A stretch of DNA of 64,000 bases from Colletes latitarsis (lineage: Eukaryota > Arthropoda > Insecta > Hymenoptera > Colletidae). A program made the position numbers and the translations under genes. The notes beneath the pieces were generated by a model. It ran no database searches. It was not told the origin of the DNA and was given only the letters and a program-made list of their open reading frames with translations. Location of the stretch: positions 33,109,501 to 33,173,500 of the forward strand of contig NC_135137.1 of the NCBI RefSeq assembly GCF_051014445.1, in the 5' to 3' direction. Below are positions 47,908-58,930 of the stretch, in pieces. The stretch's first letter is position 1, and each line of letters begins with the position of its first letter.

Positions 47908-48158
47908 ATATCGGTACTTTTCATGGAGTTGACGAGGTTCGTAGGAAGTTGCTTAAACAAACATGAGCTCTATAAATCCGTTGTGACTACGATACAAAGA
48001 TTGAAGTACGACGAGAAAAATATTCCCTAAGAAGGCCAGTTTTATTATTAAGTTTAAACAGTACCTGGTGTAATAAGACTTAAGAACGAGGATGATAATG
48101 AAGTTACAAATAAGTTCTGATCTCGATTGGACACGATGACCGATACCAAAGAAAGAAC
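47908..48158 (+). other. leader exon of the GPCR gene with upstream ORFs
   Basis: A strong acceptor (GTGTTTCCTTGCAG) and a strong donor (AGAAC/GTAAGT) bound this 251 bp exon. It holds an upstream ORF of 35 codons at 47923-48030 (MELTRFVGSCLNKHELYKSV and onward), a second of 15 codons ending near 48138, and a third ATG at 48136 running into the donor. None is in frame with the receptor. It would splice to an acceptor near 48305 or 48341, upstream of the coding start. Confidence 0.55.
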
Positions 48159-48415
48159 GTAAGTAAAATATTGTACAGTCACGGATGCAGAAATAATTTC
48201 TTAATGATACTTATATGATTTACTAACTTACTATTTTCATTTAATAAATCGTTAAAAAGTTCGTTTCATTGTAATATTTTACTCTGTTGATGATATTGAA
48301 AGCAGGTGTTTCATAATGGCGTTCTTTCTTTTTCCCGAAAGTGTATTTACTCCGTTTTGCATTTCACTTTCTGGAAACGTACCACGACGGAAGAGCGCAT
48401 AAACACGATAAAAAA

Positions 48416-51400
48416 ATGAATGGTTCTGTGACAAATGGCACAATTTTCGGATTGGAAGGTGAGAGTATGAAGCACTTTCCTCGGCCAGTGACTATCACAG
48501 CAGCTGTTTGCGCGATTATTTTCTGCGTCGTTGGAGTCGCGGGTAACATATTGCTTTTATTTACATAATTATTTTTTTCCAAACATTTTCCCTATTTTTT
48601 CATTCAATCTTGTCTCGAGCAACTCAAAAAATTAAATTCAGCCTAGAAAAATAAAGAACTGCCTACTCTGAGAATAAACGTAAAGAGAATTCACTCGTGT
48701 TAATTCTTAAAGATCTTTTAAAGATAAAGTATAAGTTCGAACCGAGTTATTAAATTACAAAATTACAAAATCAAAGACGTGTCTGAATGCAATTATTAGA
48801 TTGGAACGAAAATGGGATTAAAGTGAACACAATGATATTTCAAACGAATTACTACCTTGATTAATTCATTAAATATATTATTCCAGGAAATCTAAATTAA
48901 TCTGCTTTCGAGAATCGAATTAGAAAGTGTTCAGTTAAGTTTGAAATTAAATCAGAACGGAAACGCGAGTAAACGATCAAAGTTAGAATGCAAGAAAGTT
49001 GTTTTCGCAGAATCGCGTTTATCGCGTGCGAAATAAAACACGCAGGAGATGCATATTTCCCAAAGATTCGGTCGTTTCGAGACGAATTATACACGCGTAC
49101 ATGATAGTTGAATCCTTAATTAGACGTTTAAATTCTACGGTCGTGTTAAGTTCTTGTTGACCTATGGGTACCATTTCACGAGTTATGGCGATTAACGTCT
49201 TTAATTTATGCGAGAGGGTGTCAGGAATTAGGATTATTAATCTCCTCTTTTTTAATCAACCACTTAGGTTTCCTTCGGAGCACAGGCACGCGATCATTCC
49301 ACGTACAGTTACGAAATTTTCATTAAATTACTGTTACTCCCTGTGCATGTTTAATCGCAGTCTCGTTCTAGTTCCTCGCATACTTTGAATTTTACGCGAG
49401 AAAGTGTTTGGAAACAACAGATAAACGAATTATTTGTTAAAAAAAAAGTCACGAACGAACAATCCTTTTCAATTAAATAGATCTAATTGTATATAATTTC
49501 AGGATTTAAAGTTCGTTCGATACGTTCTCGACGTTTTTAGTATCCAAAGTTCGTGTCGCTCGTTTTTAATATTCAACAACGAGTGGTATTCGAGAAAAGC
49601 AACGCGTACTTATAATTTTTCTGTCGTTTCTATAAATTGCAGGGAATTTAGTGACAGTGATCGCGCTGTTGAAATATACAAGATTGAGACGACATGCAAC
49701 AACTGCGTTCGTGATAAGTCTCAGCATTTCCGACTTGATTTTTTCCGCGGTAAATATGCCGCTAACCGCGAGCAGATATTTACACGAGGCGTGGGTGCTG
49801 GGCGAAACTCTATGCAAAATATTCCCTCTCTTCTTCTACGGAAACGTTGCTGTGTCTTTGCTGAGCATGGTCGCGATCACCATAAATCGGTACGTAATTC
49901 ACACCAATCGTCACACACGATCGTTTAAAACTTTCCATTCTCTGAGATCCAAATCATGTCTATTAATTTCTTCGAGTCTTCAGCTTTAATTATCAAATTG
50001 TTGACTGCCCTCGAACTTGCTTCTTTCAAATATTTAAAGTGGGTGAACTGTAATATTTATCAATTTTTGAATGATGTCAGTGGTTAAATCGAAGTTTAAA
50101 TCTTGCAATCACTCGCAATCTTTTAAAATTTTCCATCTTCGGAGATTCAAATCATGTTTATTAATTTTGTATAGTCTTCAGATTTAATTTTTAAATTGTT
50201 GACTTCCTCAGAGCTTGCATCGTTTCTTTCAAATAATTAAGTCAAGTGAACTATAATACTTGTAAATTTTTGAAGAGTATTAGTGTTATTAGGTACGTTG
50301 TAAAATGTCTTTGACGCTAATAATAGGAAACAACAGGTGTGGCAGTCAAACGAGACAGCAGTTTCGACGAAGTCTGTCATTCGTATTCGTTGTTTGCAAC
50401 TTTGTTTACTTTCAAATACGCTGACGAAATGTACGATCAATTACACGAACTCAGCACTCCTCTGTGGAACTTGATCAGCTAATACTCATCCCAATAGTAT
50501 CAAATGTATGCTCGATAAATACAACAGCGCATCTATCTTCAATTTAAAGTCAATATTTAGTTCATATAAAATGCTATAAAATTGGCCATTGACATTTCCA
50601 AATTCATTTAATTCATTTACATTTCTTAATAGAGTTTCGAGACGTGCATTTTAAGATTGATTTCTCATTCATAACTCTATACAGGGTGTTCGGCCACCCC
50701 TGGGAAAAATTTTAATGGCAGCTTCTAGAGACCAATATAAGACGAAAATCAAGAATAGTAATTTGTTGATAGAGGCTTCGTTAAAAAGTTATTAACGTTT
50801 GAAGTTCCGCCCGTATTGAATTTTTTTCTCGAAAATGCGCAGGATTTCGGGGGTATGTCTATTCACCAAAAATACTTGTAATCGACTCCTGCAAATAAAA
50901 ATAATTTTTTTAAAACGATTTGAAATGTTTTAATTTCGCTGAAAAATTTGACTGCATTCCTGAATTTTTTTCTTGAAACTGCGTAGGATTTCGGAGGTAT
51001 GTCTATTGACCAAAAATGATTGTTATTGACCCCTGCAATCAAAAATAATTTTTCCAGAACGAATTGAAATTTTTTTTTTCGCCGAAAAATTTAGGCACCT
51101 ACGATGTCGATTTTTTTTAAAAACTCGTTTTCGATTTTTAATAATTTTGTTTGACGCCCTACAGAAAAGTTGTCTGGTACTTTTTTATAGGTACCCATAA
51201 GCTCTACTTCAGAAAAAAGTTTCATTGAAATATATTCACTATTGTAGGAGTTATAGCTGTTTGAAAATTGGACCATTTTTATGGGGTTTTTCTCATTTTG
51301 CGAGGTCAGGGACCAACTTTTCGAATATTTTTGTGATTTGTACATATTCTACATCAAAATACGTGTAGTTTGCTTTTTTAAACATTAAAATCGGCCAATC

Positions 51401-52804
51401 CGTTCAGAAGTTATGATGTTTTAAAGATTTGCATGGAATTTCAGGGAAGCATTTCTGGCCTCACATTAGATTTTTGTTTAGGAATTTTTTTCTCGAAACT
51501 GAGTAGGATTTTGGGGGTATGTCTGTTGACCAAAAATGCTTATAATTGACCCCTGCAACTAAAAATAATTTTTCCAAGACGATTTGAAAGACTTTTTGTT
51601 CGTTGAAAAATTTGGGCACCTATCCAAATTTTTTTCTCGAAAGTGCGTAGGATTTCGAAGGTATGTCTATTCACCAAAAATGCTTATAATTGACCCCCGC
51701 AGCCAAACATAATTTTTTCAGAATGATTTGAAATTTTTTAATAACTTTTTAACGAAGCCTCAATCAAGAAATTGATATTCTTGATTTTCGTCTTATTTTG
51801 GCCTCTAGAATCCTGTATTAAAATTTTTCCCAGGGGTGGCCGAACACCCTGTATATTCCTACGATGCGTGATCCAAATAAATTAATCACAAGCTGTTTCC
51901 TCAGAAACCAATCAAATTCCTTTTTTAAATTAAATGACGGTGTCATTCTTTCGTCACTTGGAACTATTTCTTTATATCACAGATGGTTACAAAGTTAAGT
52001 AAAAAAATGAAAATCGTGTGATCACAACCCAAAGTTTAAAATTCAAATAATACAAGCAAAAGTCCCTTATAATTCTCTTCGTGTTCGCCATTGGGCTTGC
52101 AAATGCTCGAAGAGGAAAAAAACGACGTTTCATCGAGTCTGACATAAATTTTCAGATACATACTGATCTCAAGATCGGAGATATACGCCCAACTGTACAC
52201 TACTCGACGAATCATCCTGATGCTGATCGCCATTTGGACGCTGAGCTTCTCCATATTGTTGCCACCGTTGCTCGGTTTTTGGGGAACTTTGGGTTTGGAA
52301 CCGTCTACCTTCTCGTGCACGATTCTGAAGAAAAATGGCGCCAGCCCCAAGAAGTTCCTCTTCGTGTTGGGGTTCATCGTGCCCTGCGTGGTCATCAGTG
52401 TCTCCTATTTGTGCATTTACTGGCGCGTTAGGACGAGCAGGAAGAACCTGGAGGCCCACGCGGGCGTTTTGAGGAGAAAATCCAGCGGCTTCCAACGCAG
52501 AGAGGATTCCAGAGTCACCAGACTGATGCTGACCATCTTCCTCTGTTTCCTATTGTGCTTCATGCCTTTGATGCTGACCAACGTGGCCGACGACAAGATG
52601 AAGATCCCGATTCTGCACGTGATAGGGTCGGTGTTGGCGTGGGCCTCGTCCGTGGTCAATCCTTTTATCTACGCTGGCACCAATAAACTCTACAGAGAGG
52701 CCTACAAGCAAATTTTATGCCCGATTTCTAGCAAAACGCAGACCATCGGACCGAAACCCACCCATTCGCACTCGAGCAAAGTATCGTCGCCGCAGGCGAC
52801 TTGA
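48416..52804 (+). CDS. Tre1: rhodopsin-class GPCR, Tre1/moody family
   Basis: Coding exons 48416-48542, 49643-49889 and 52156-52804 give 340 residues with consistent phase. Start: MNGSVTNGTI, the first ATG in frame, in an AAAAAATG context, with two N-glycosylation sites. TM1 holds GVAGNLVTVIALL, TM2 FVISLSISDLIFSAVN, and the first extracellular loop ends ETLCKIFPLFFYGNVAVSLL. The segment after TM3 is AITINRY, so NRY replaces DRY as in Drosophila Tre1 and moody. TM4 is LMLIAIWTLSFSILLPPLLG, the second loop contains FSCTILKKNG, TM6 LMLTIFLCFLLCFMPLML, and TM7 WASSVVNPFIYA. The short tail favours Tre1 (germ-cell migration) over moody (glial barrier), but the choice is tentative. Ligand unknown. 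The intron 49890-52155 contains a transposon and a local duplication. Confidence 0.88.
49931..50290. repeat. intronic tandem duplication, offset 198 bp
   Basis: Sequence around AAATCATGTCTATTAATTT (49951) recurs diverged near 50149, followed in both by TAGTCTTCAG/GAGTCTTCAG and AAATTGTTGACT. Confidence 0.8.
50682..51851. mobile_element. long-TIR transposon copy 6, in the GPCR intron
   Basis: A 1170 bp copy with intact ends: CAGGGTGTTCGGCCACCCC at the left and GGGGTGGCCGAACACCCTG at the right, which are exact inverses, with TA flanks. Its core (51110-51420) is the reverse complement of the core of copy 1. A shared open frame in both cores contains several amino-acid changes, so it gives no sign of selection for protein. 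Confidence 0.92.
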
Positions 52805-54127
52805 AAGGCTGTTATAATATCTAAACGAGCTTCTACGCTATCGATAATATTGAATTAATACGGTATGACAACAATAATGTCACCGTGCTTTAGCATTTTG
52901 TTACGACCGCGCAAGATTAATGTGATTGTGAATATTTTGAGGTACTTCGAGACGCCATATTGTGCACGATCTTGCTATCATCATAGCTATTTTATATTTG
53001 GTGTACAGTTCAGGCTTGTTGTATGGTGTTTCGAACAGTATGGAAACTAGGCGCGTGGCTTAGACGTAATATTGTATTTTGGTACAAAACACTTTATTGC
53101 GAAATGCGATGGGTTAATCGATTTTGTGAATTTATTCCCGCTGACGAGGATCTACGAGTCTTATATCGTACGTTTAATATGGTCTTTTTACACTCACAGT
53201 TCCTTGAAATAATATTCTTTGCATCCTCGTGTGCCACACTTCATTCTACGTATTTCTGCCAGTCAAAGACGGCTGGTTTATTGATTTAAGTTCACACAAG
53301 TCAATTGCAATTTTTAATTCAAACAAATCCATCAGTTAGTTTGTAATTAAACTTTTGGAAGATAGCGAAGTGTATGCAGATCTCTGACATTTATGCCTGA
53401 CGAGGTATGGGAGTTAATGAAATTACATTAAACTATGTAGAGATGATATTCGAATGTAAAATTTTTAATTGAACAGTTTCGCGTCGTAAAACAGTGTGTA
53501 AACTTTCGATCTAGCGGCAGGCAATAGCTTTCGCGTGCTATCATTATGTTGATGTTTTGTTAGATTAAAAGAAAAGGGAGAGATCAACAATATATGACCC
53601 AATCATGTATACGGCCATCAAGATCAGAAATGATCTTTGGATAATCAATTGTCTGACAAATAAGTGTACAGAGAATACAATTTGCAGATATGATCGATGT
53701 AAATATATAATAGAAAATAAATTATGATAAATAAATAAGATTCTATCTAGGTTTCTTCACTTTTATAGGTCGTGTGTCTATTAAAGCTACATCTACTGCT
53801 ACATGCAATTGGGCATAGTGTGCGAAAGAGGGATGAGGAGTTCCTGGAGCCCCCGATACGCAGTCTGATAACACTGATTTCGAGTTGCAAATACGTTTTT
53901 GCCGAGTTATTTTTTAAATAAATGTTGTATTACAATTTAAAATAAGAAGTAGAGGATTTGCGGTGTACTTATCAATGAGGTACATCCTCAGGTATTTCAA
54001 TAATCTTGAAATTTTTAAATAATCTTAATCGATTGGTTACTTTTACCAACGAAAAATAACCTGCCTAACTATAAATCTAAATTCGTTTATTATATCAAGA
54101 AACAATTCTATATTCGCAGCCATTAGC
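52805..54127. other. GPCR 3' UTR and downstream flank
   Basis: No further exon is recognised. AATAAA at 53716-53721 may be the receptor poly(A) signal; the intervening 900 bp would be the 3' UTR. Confidence 0.4.
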
Positions 54128-54322
54128 TCGGTGTTACCCACGATAGAAAAGCTTTTTTATCGTGGGTAACACCGATTACCAGGTCTCACCACGTGGAGGT
54201 TGCTGCGAGTGGAGACCCGAAGGGAGATAGATGGAATCAAAGTTCCATCGATCTCCCTTTTACATTCTTACAAACTAGATTACTAAACTAGAGAGATAGA
54301 AGGAAGCAATGTTCCTTCGATC
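54128..54322. repeat. cluster of short perfect hairpins
   Basis: Hairpin 1 (54128-54175) has the stem TCGGTGTTACCCACGAT. A smaller pairing of GGTCTC with GAGACC lies at 54182-54217. Hairpin 2 (54222-54257) pairs GGGAGAT-GATGGAA with TTCCATCGATCTCCC, with one mismatch. Hairpin 3 (54295-54322) pairs GATAGAAGGAA with TTCCTTCGATC. Confidence 0.85.
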
Positions 54323-54778
54323 TTCTAGTTTAGTCGTGCCAAGTAATTATTTCGTTTAAAAAGGGATGAAGCTAAATTATGGGAGACGCGACGCGACGCG
54401 ATGCAGAACCGTGCAGCAGATCTTCGGATCGAATCGACACTGCCCTTGGTAGATTGATTTCTATTTCTAGAAATCGACCTATCATTGGCAGGCGACTAGA
54501 TCTTTCGGACAAACTGGACGGTCGATCACATATTTCGTTCGACGAAACAGTGGTGACCGAAGCAAGAAACGAGAGAACGAGTCGAGAGAAGCTACTTGTT
54601 AAATAATTACTCGGCAATATTGGGAGACGCATACAATAGGGACTTAAAATTAACGTCGAAGCTCAAGTCTAGTCAAGTTGAAGCTAAAATTCGGACGATA
54701 GAAGGAAACAAAGTTCCTTGGATGTTGTACCAAGCAATTATATGGTTAAAAAGAGGGATGAAGCTAAATCGTGGGATA

Positions 54779-54806
54779 CGCGACGCGACGCGACGCGACG
54801 CGACGC
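54779..54806 (+). repeat. GACGC pentanucleotide microsatellite
   Basis: Five to six copies of GACGC. The homologous site in the neighbouring unit (54386-54402) has about three, so the repeat has changed length since the duplication. Confidence 0.9.
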
Positions 54807-54989
54807 TGAACCGTGCAGCGGATCCGAGGATCGAACCTACTGCCCTTGCTAACTCGATCTCAACAAGAAAACAGAGAACTGCAACTCCGAATCGAGGTCT
54901 CCATTTCTCCAACGCAACCCGCCGGGAGCCCGAAGGACCCGACTTAGGCTGTCTGACAAAGAGAGAGTACCTGAGACGGTGTCGACTTC

Positions 54990-55041
54990 CGCTGGAAGGT
55001 ATGCGTTTCCGCAGAATACGGAAACTCCACACCTTCCAGCG
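54990..55041. repeat. nested two-stem hairpin
   Basis: An outer 11 bp stem (CGCTGGAAGGT with ACCTTCCAGCG) encloses an inner 7 bp stem (GTTTCCG with CGGAAAC) and a 7-base loop. Both stems are perfect. Confidence 0.85.
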
Positions 55042-55460
55042 AAGTGCCGTTTTCCCTCAATCAAGCTTACCAAGGGAAGGCGATTAGATCTTTCGGATCA
55101 GATACACGGCCGATCACATGTTTCAATCGATGAAACAGCGGTGACCGAAGCTAGGAACGAGGGAACGAGAGAACGAGAAGCTACTTATTGAATAATTGCT
55201 TGGTACGATGCGAAAATATGTACAATAAAGAAATCTTCGACGTTAATTTTAAGATTCGCGACGAAGCTTAAATCTAATCGACTTAGAATTAAATGTCCCT
55301 CGGCGGTTGTGGCGTCTTACTTCGATGTCCCTGCGAATAATCTGAAACTAAAATTGATACCCATATTAGTGACATACGAAAGGGAATTTAATAAACACCA
55401 TGCAAACTAGACAAAGTGATGGAATAATTTGTCGTGTTGACGTACCTAAGAGTGAGAATC

Positions 55461-55956
55461 TATAAGATTCTCGATGTTAGACCTACCTAAGGAAATGTAC
55501 AAAATTTACACATGTTACGAACAAAGTATTCTACCTATACTTGCGTAACGAGAGTATAATATCGAAGTAAAATAGTAAATGATTCCAGAATTATCCGAAG
55601 AACCATACAAATTTCAAAGACGAACAGAAACAAAGATCGAAAATCCAACGCAGAATTGAAAATCCAACGATGAAATCAAAGAGTGAAAATATCCAAGAAT
55701 TAAATATCTATAAGATTCTCGATGTTAGACCTACCTAAGGAAATGTACAAAATTTACACATGATACAAACAAAGTATTCTACCTATACTTGCGTAACGAG
55801 AGTATAATATCGAAGTAAAATAGCAAATGATTCCAGAATTATCCGAAGAACCATACAAATTTCAAAGACGAACAGAAACAAAGATCGAAAATCCAACGCA
55901 GAATTGAAAATCCAATGATGAAATCAAAGAGTGAAAATACCCAAGAATTAAACAAA
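55461..55956 (+). repeat. nearly identical tandem duplication, unit 248 bp
   Basis: TATAAGATTCTCGATGTTAG occurs at 55461 and 55709. The units differ at only a handful of bases (for example GTTACGAAC against GATACAAAC), so the event is recent. Confidence 0.95.
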
Positions 55957-56429
55957 ATATCTAAGCGAAATAGTACAAGAATAAAAACCTTATTCTAATT
56001 AGCGACATTAAAATCCATAAAATAGTAAGGAAAGAAAATTGTACATGGGTTAACAAAATTCATAAAATAACATGCAAACAAAAATGGTATATGATTTGCC
56101 ACAATCAATTCAAAAAATAAGGCAGAAGTAGAAATAGAGGAGGAAAACATAATAACCAGATAAAACCAGACAGTCAAACAACACTGAATTATGACCAAAC
56201 AAATAAAATAAACTGGCCAATTCTGTGATAATAACATAAACAAGTAAAGTGAACTTACTACTTGTTGAGCATTAGTTACCATTACCAAGGAAGCAGCACC
56301 AAAGTTCCAGCTGTAACATAGGAAACAATTCGTAATTTAGCAAAAGCGACAGACAATTCCATAACGTTCAATTGGTATCAAACGACAAAATAGAAGTGGG
56401 GAGAGCAATTTTAAATAGTTCTTACCAGT
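55957..56429. other. AT-rich stretch, nothing recognised
   Basis: No exon, RNA gene or repeat recognised. The minus-strand frame 55995-56288 is hydrophobic because of AT-rich composition. Confidence 0.4.
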
Positions 56430-57240
56430 GGTCATCACGGTCCGGCACTGGTCAGCAGTGGTCAGTAGTCGAATCTCCACTGGTCAGCACTGGTCAGTAG
56501 TGGTCAGCCCTGGTCAGTCCTGGTCAGTCCTGGTCCCCAGAGGTCAGCGCTCCACGAATAGCCTGACTTAGGCCCGCGAGACCCGGTTCCCCTGGATGCT
56601 CCAGGGGTACTGAAGAATTTGTCCAGCGGTAGTCTTCGAGTGGGGAAGTCGAAGAGTGGGGAGACAGTGTCAACGTGAAGAGTTAAGAACCGCTTGGTCT
56701 AGAGAACAACGCTATTTCGATTGATCCCACCTCTTGACCATTTCTGGATCTTCACTGAACCGCTGACCTTGATGTCAACCTCACTGTTGACCACCAGTGA
56801 CCATAAGTTAGTCATTGCTCATCGACCCATTAAAACCATTACGAAGATTAGAGCCTTCTTACGAGGATCCCCTTACAATTTGATGGATGTTCTTTTTAAC
56901 ATTTTGTTCCACTTTGGAAGAGTGTATCTCATGTAAAACACTCATGGTACAGCGATAGCGTTCATCCCACTAGCGAGAGGTCTATTCTTTACCTCGTTTA
57001 TGTGTAATAGGTATACATGGGTTGGAAAATAAAAATGCCTGGGCAGTTGAGACTCAAAACCGTATGCAGGTTGACACAAATCGGATTTCAGCTATTTCGA
57101 AAGCAAGAAAGGAAGACTCACTGTAACGTGTGCGTAAATACATACGAGTTGACTATGGGGAAAGGATTGAAATTCATTTCTAAATCTGTTGGTAATGTTG
57201 CGAGTGACACGAAAATGGTAATGGGGCTCTAGAGTCCCAG
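56430..57240. mobile_element. diverged partial copy of the composite palindromic element
   Basis: Units such as GGTCAGCACTGGTCAGTAG (56440-56550) match the right-arm minisatellite. Then AAAAATGCCTGGGCAGTTGA with CAAAACCGTATGC (57030-57065) matches AAAATACCTGGGCAGTCGAG with CAAATCGTATGC at 21885-21915, followed in both by CGGATTTCAG. About 480 bp of unrelated sequence separates the two blocks. Confidence 0.7.
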
Positions 57241-58446
57241 AAAAATGGGCCGAAAAAATACATTGTGTGAAAGGTCTACTCGTATACCTCGTCTGTGTCT
57301 AAACTTTCTGTATGCATTCACGTGCAATTCCCGTCTGTTGGAAAACTAGAAGTGCAAGCGCATTGAGTACGCTGTACTTCTGTTAGATGTCGCGGTTAAA
57401 CTCCACCATTTACCTTTTGCATTCCAATGGCGCACCTACGACGATACAATTTTCAGTTACTTGCTTCTTTAAAATACCTGTCCTTGGATTTATTTAATTA
57501 TTACCCTCCATACTCTTCTCAGTTTCACTCAACCAATATCTCTTCCCTTTCTCGAAACTTTCACACGTTGCTTTACCTATTCACTTCCGTTCTATGCTTT
57601 CGATCCCCTCGCAGGTACTATGCTAATATTCCCACTTTATGAAGCCTGTTCCATTCTCTCGATTTTCTTATCTAGCATTTCCTGTCGTATATTTCACTCC
57701 ACTTCGAAGTGGCTGATGATCCTCTATCGTCCTATCTCCTACGTTTGCCATTTACTCGAAACCCTCCAACGATCTCATACTTTCGAAGAACCTATCCTCC
57801 GATCCTCGAAGTTTTCCAACGAAACGTTGACCGGAAGTCGATCGAAACGTTTATCAACGGTAGCAGTATCTTCTCCTCGAGCTGGTGCATGCTCGGGGTC
57901 CGAAACTTCCCTCGATCCGCGATATCACCGCAGAGGGGGCGGGGAAAAAATGTAATATGTATCTGGCGGTCGGGAACCAGGAAGGATCTCGCGAAATCGA
58001 AAGAAACACGGCGAGATCGCGGCGGTTTTCTCGCTTGGCGAACGCCGACGCCAGCATCCGCGAAACGAGCGTTCGTCTTCGGCCGATCGAGCGTCCCGAT
58101 AATCCGGGCTTACGATTTACCGTCATTCGCGGATCGCCACGGCGTGAACAGCAGCGAGATAGAAACCCTCTGAATCGTAGCACCGATAGAGGCACGGTTG
58201 CGTTATGTTGCCGCTAATTTGGATTTATGTTCGCATTCGCACGTCGTGCCCCGTCTCTCGACACCTCGCGCCGCCTCCGACACCGACCGATCGGAGATCG
58301 GCCGCCCCCCTTTTTCCACGTTTTGCAGAAAATTTAGCGGCCCGTTGCCGGTTTCGCCGCGAGAATCCTGCAATTCCAACTGCACACGTTGGGGAACGGC
58401 AACACGACACCTTGTGGACGTTAGCCTATTATTATTAGGGAACCTT
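57241..58446. other. pyrimidine-rich then CpG-rich non-coding stretch
   Basis: Strong C/T bias on the plus strand over about 57480-57840, then a CpG-rich block to about 58430. Overlapping open frames on both strands show no family features. This could be a promoter or leader of a gene beyond the window. Confidence 0.35.
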
Positions 58447-58930
58447 TCATCTTCAAGCTTTTGTCAAATTAATTGCAAGATTATTATTGCAATAGAATTT
58501 ATACATACTTGATTTAAAATGTAGGAGGGACGCTAAAAAGATGGGGTCCAAATTGTATTTATAACTTGATCTAACATATTTTACATCGTGGACGTATGAT
58601 TTCTTCGAAAGGGCTCAGAAAAATCTTAAAAGAATCTTAAATTTAACGAGAGTCCTCTTTAAACTGTGTAAATGGACCTTCACCCTCAAAGTTTTTGCTA
58701 AATTAATTGTAAGAATATTATTGTGATAGAACTTAAACATATTTGATTTGAAATACCGAAGTGTAGCTAAAAGAATGTGGCTCGTATCATATTTATAATT
58801 CGCACCTAACCTATTTTATGTGGATGTACAATTTCTTTGAAAGGGTTCAGAAGAAATAAAATGGCCAACATATAGTCCTAATAATAAAAGTGCATTAAAT
58901 CCAACTAAAGTCTTTTCTAGAACGTGTAAA
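58447..58930. repeat. diverged tandem duplication, about 235 bp units, with a third copy at 61395-61590
   Basis: Unit 1 contains TTGTCAAATTAATTGCAAGA and TTCTTCGAAAGGGCTCAGAA. Unit 2 contains TTGCTAAATTAATTGTAAGA and TTCTTTGAAAGGGTTCAGAA. The dispersed third copy shares GAAATAAAATGGCC and TATACAGTCCTAACAATAAA with unit 2. Confidence 0.8.

Larger units (their letters stand above)
54295..55260. repeat. two diverged direct units of about 400-560 bp
   Basis: Unit 1 starts at 54295 and unit 2 at 54697. Both run from GATAGAAGGAA through AGGGATGAAGCTAAAT, a GACGC repeat, GAACCGTGCAGC and CTGCCCTTG. Later they share TAGATCTTTCGGA and GGTGACCGAAGC (about 54497 and 55086). Unit 2 carries an extra insert at about 54880-55075. 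Open frames on both strands are side effects. Confidence 0.8.

Noticed and set aside
57620..58217. Several overlapping 100-150 codon frames
   Set aside because: They occur in all frames of a pyrimidine-biased and CpG-rich block, with no family features.
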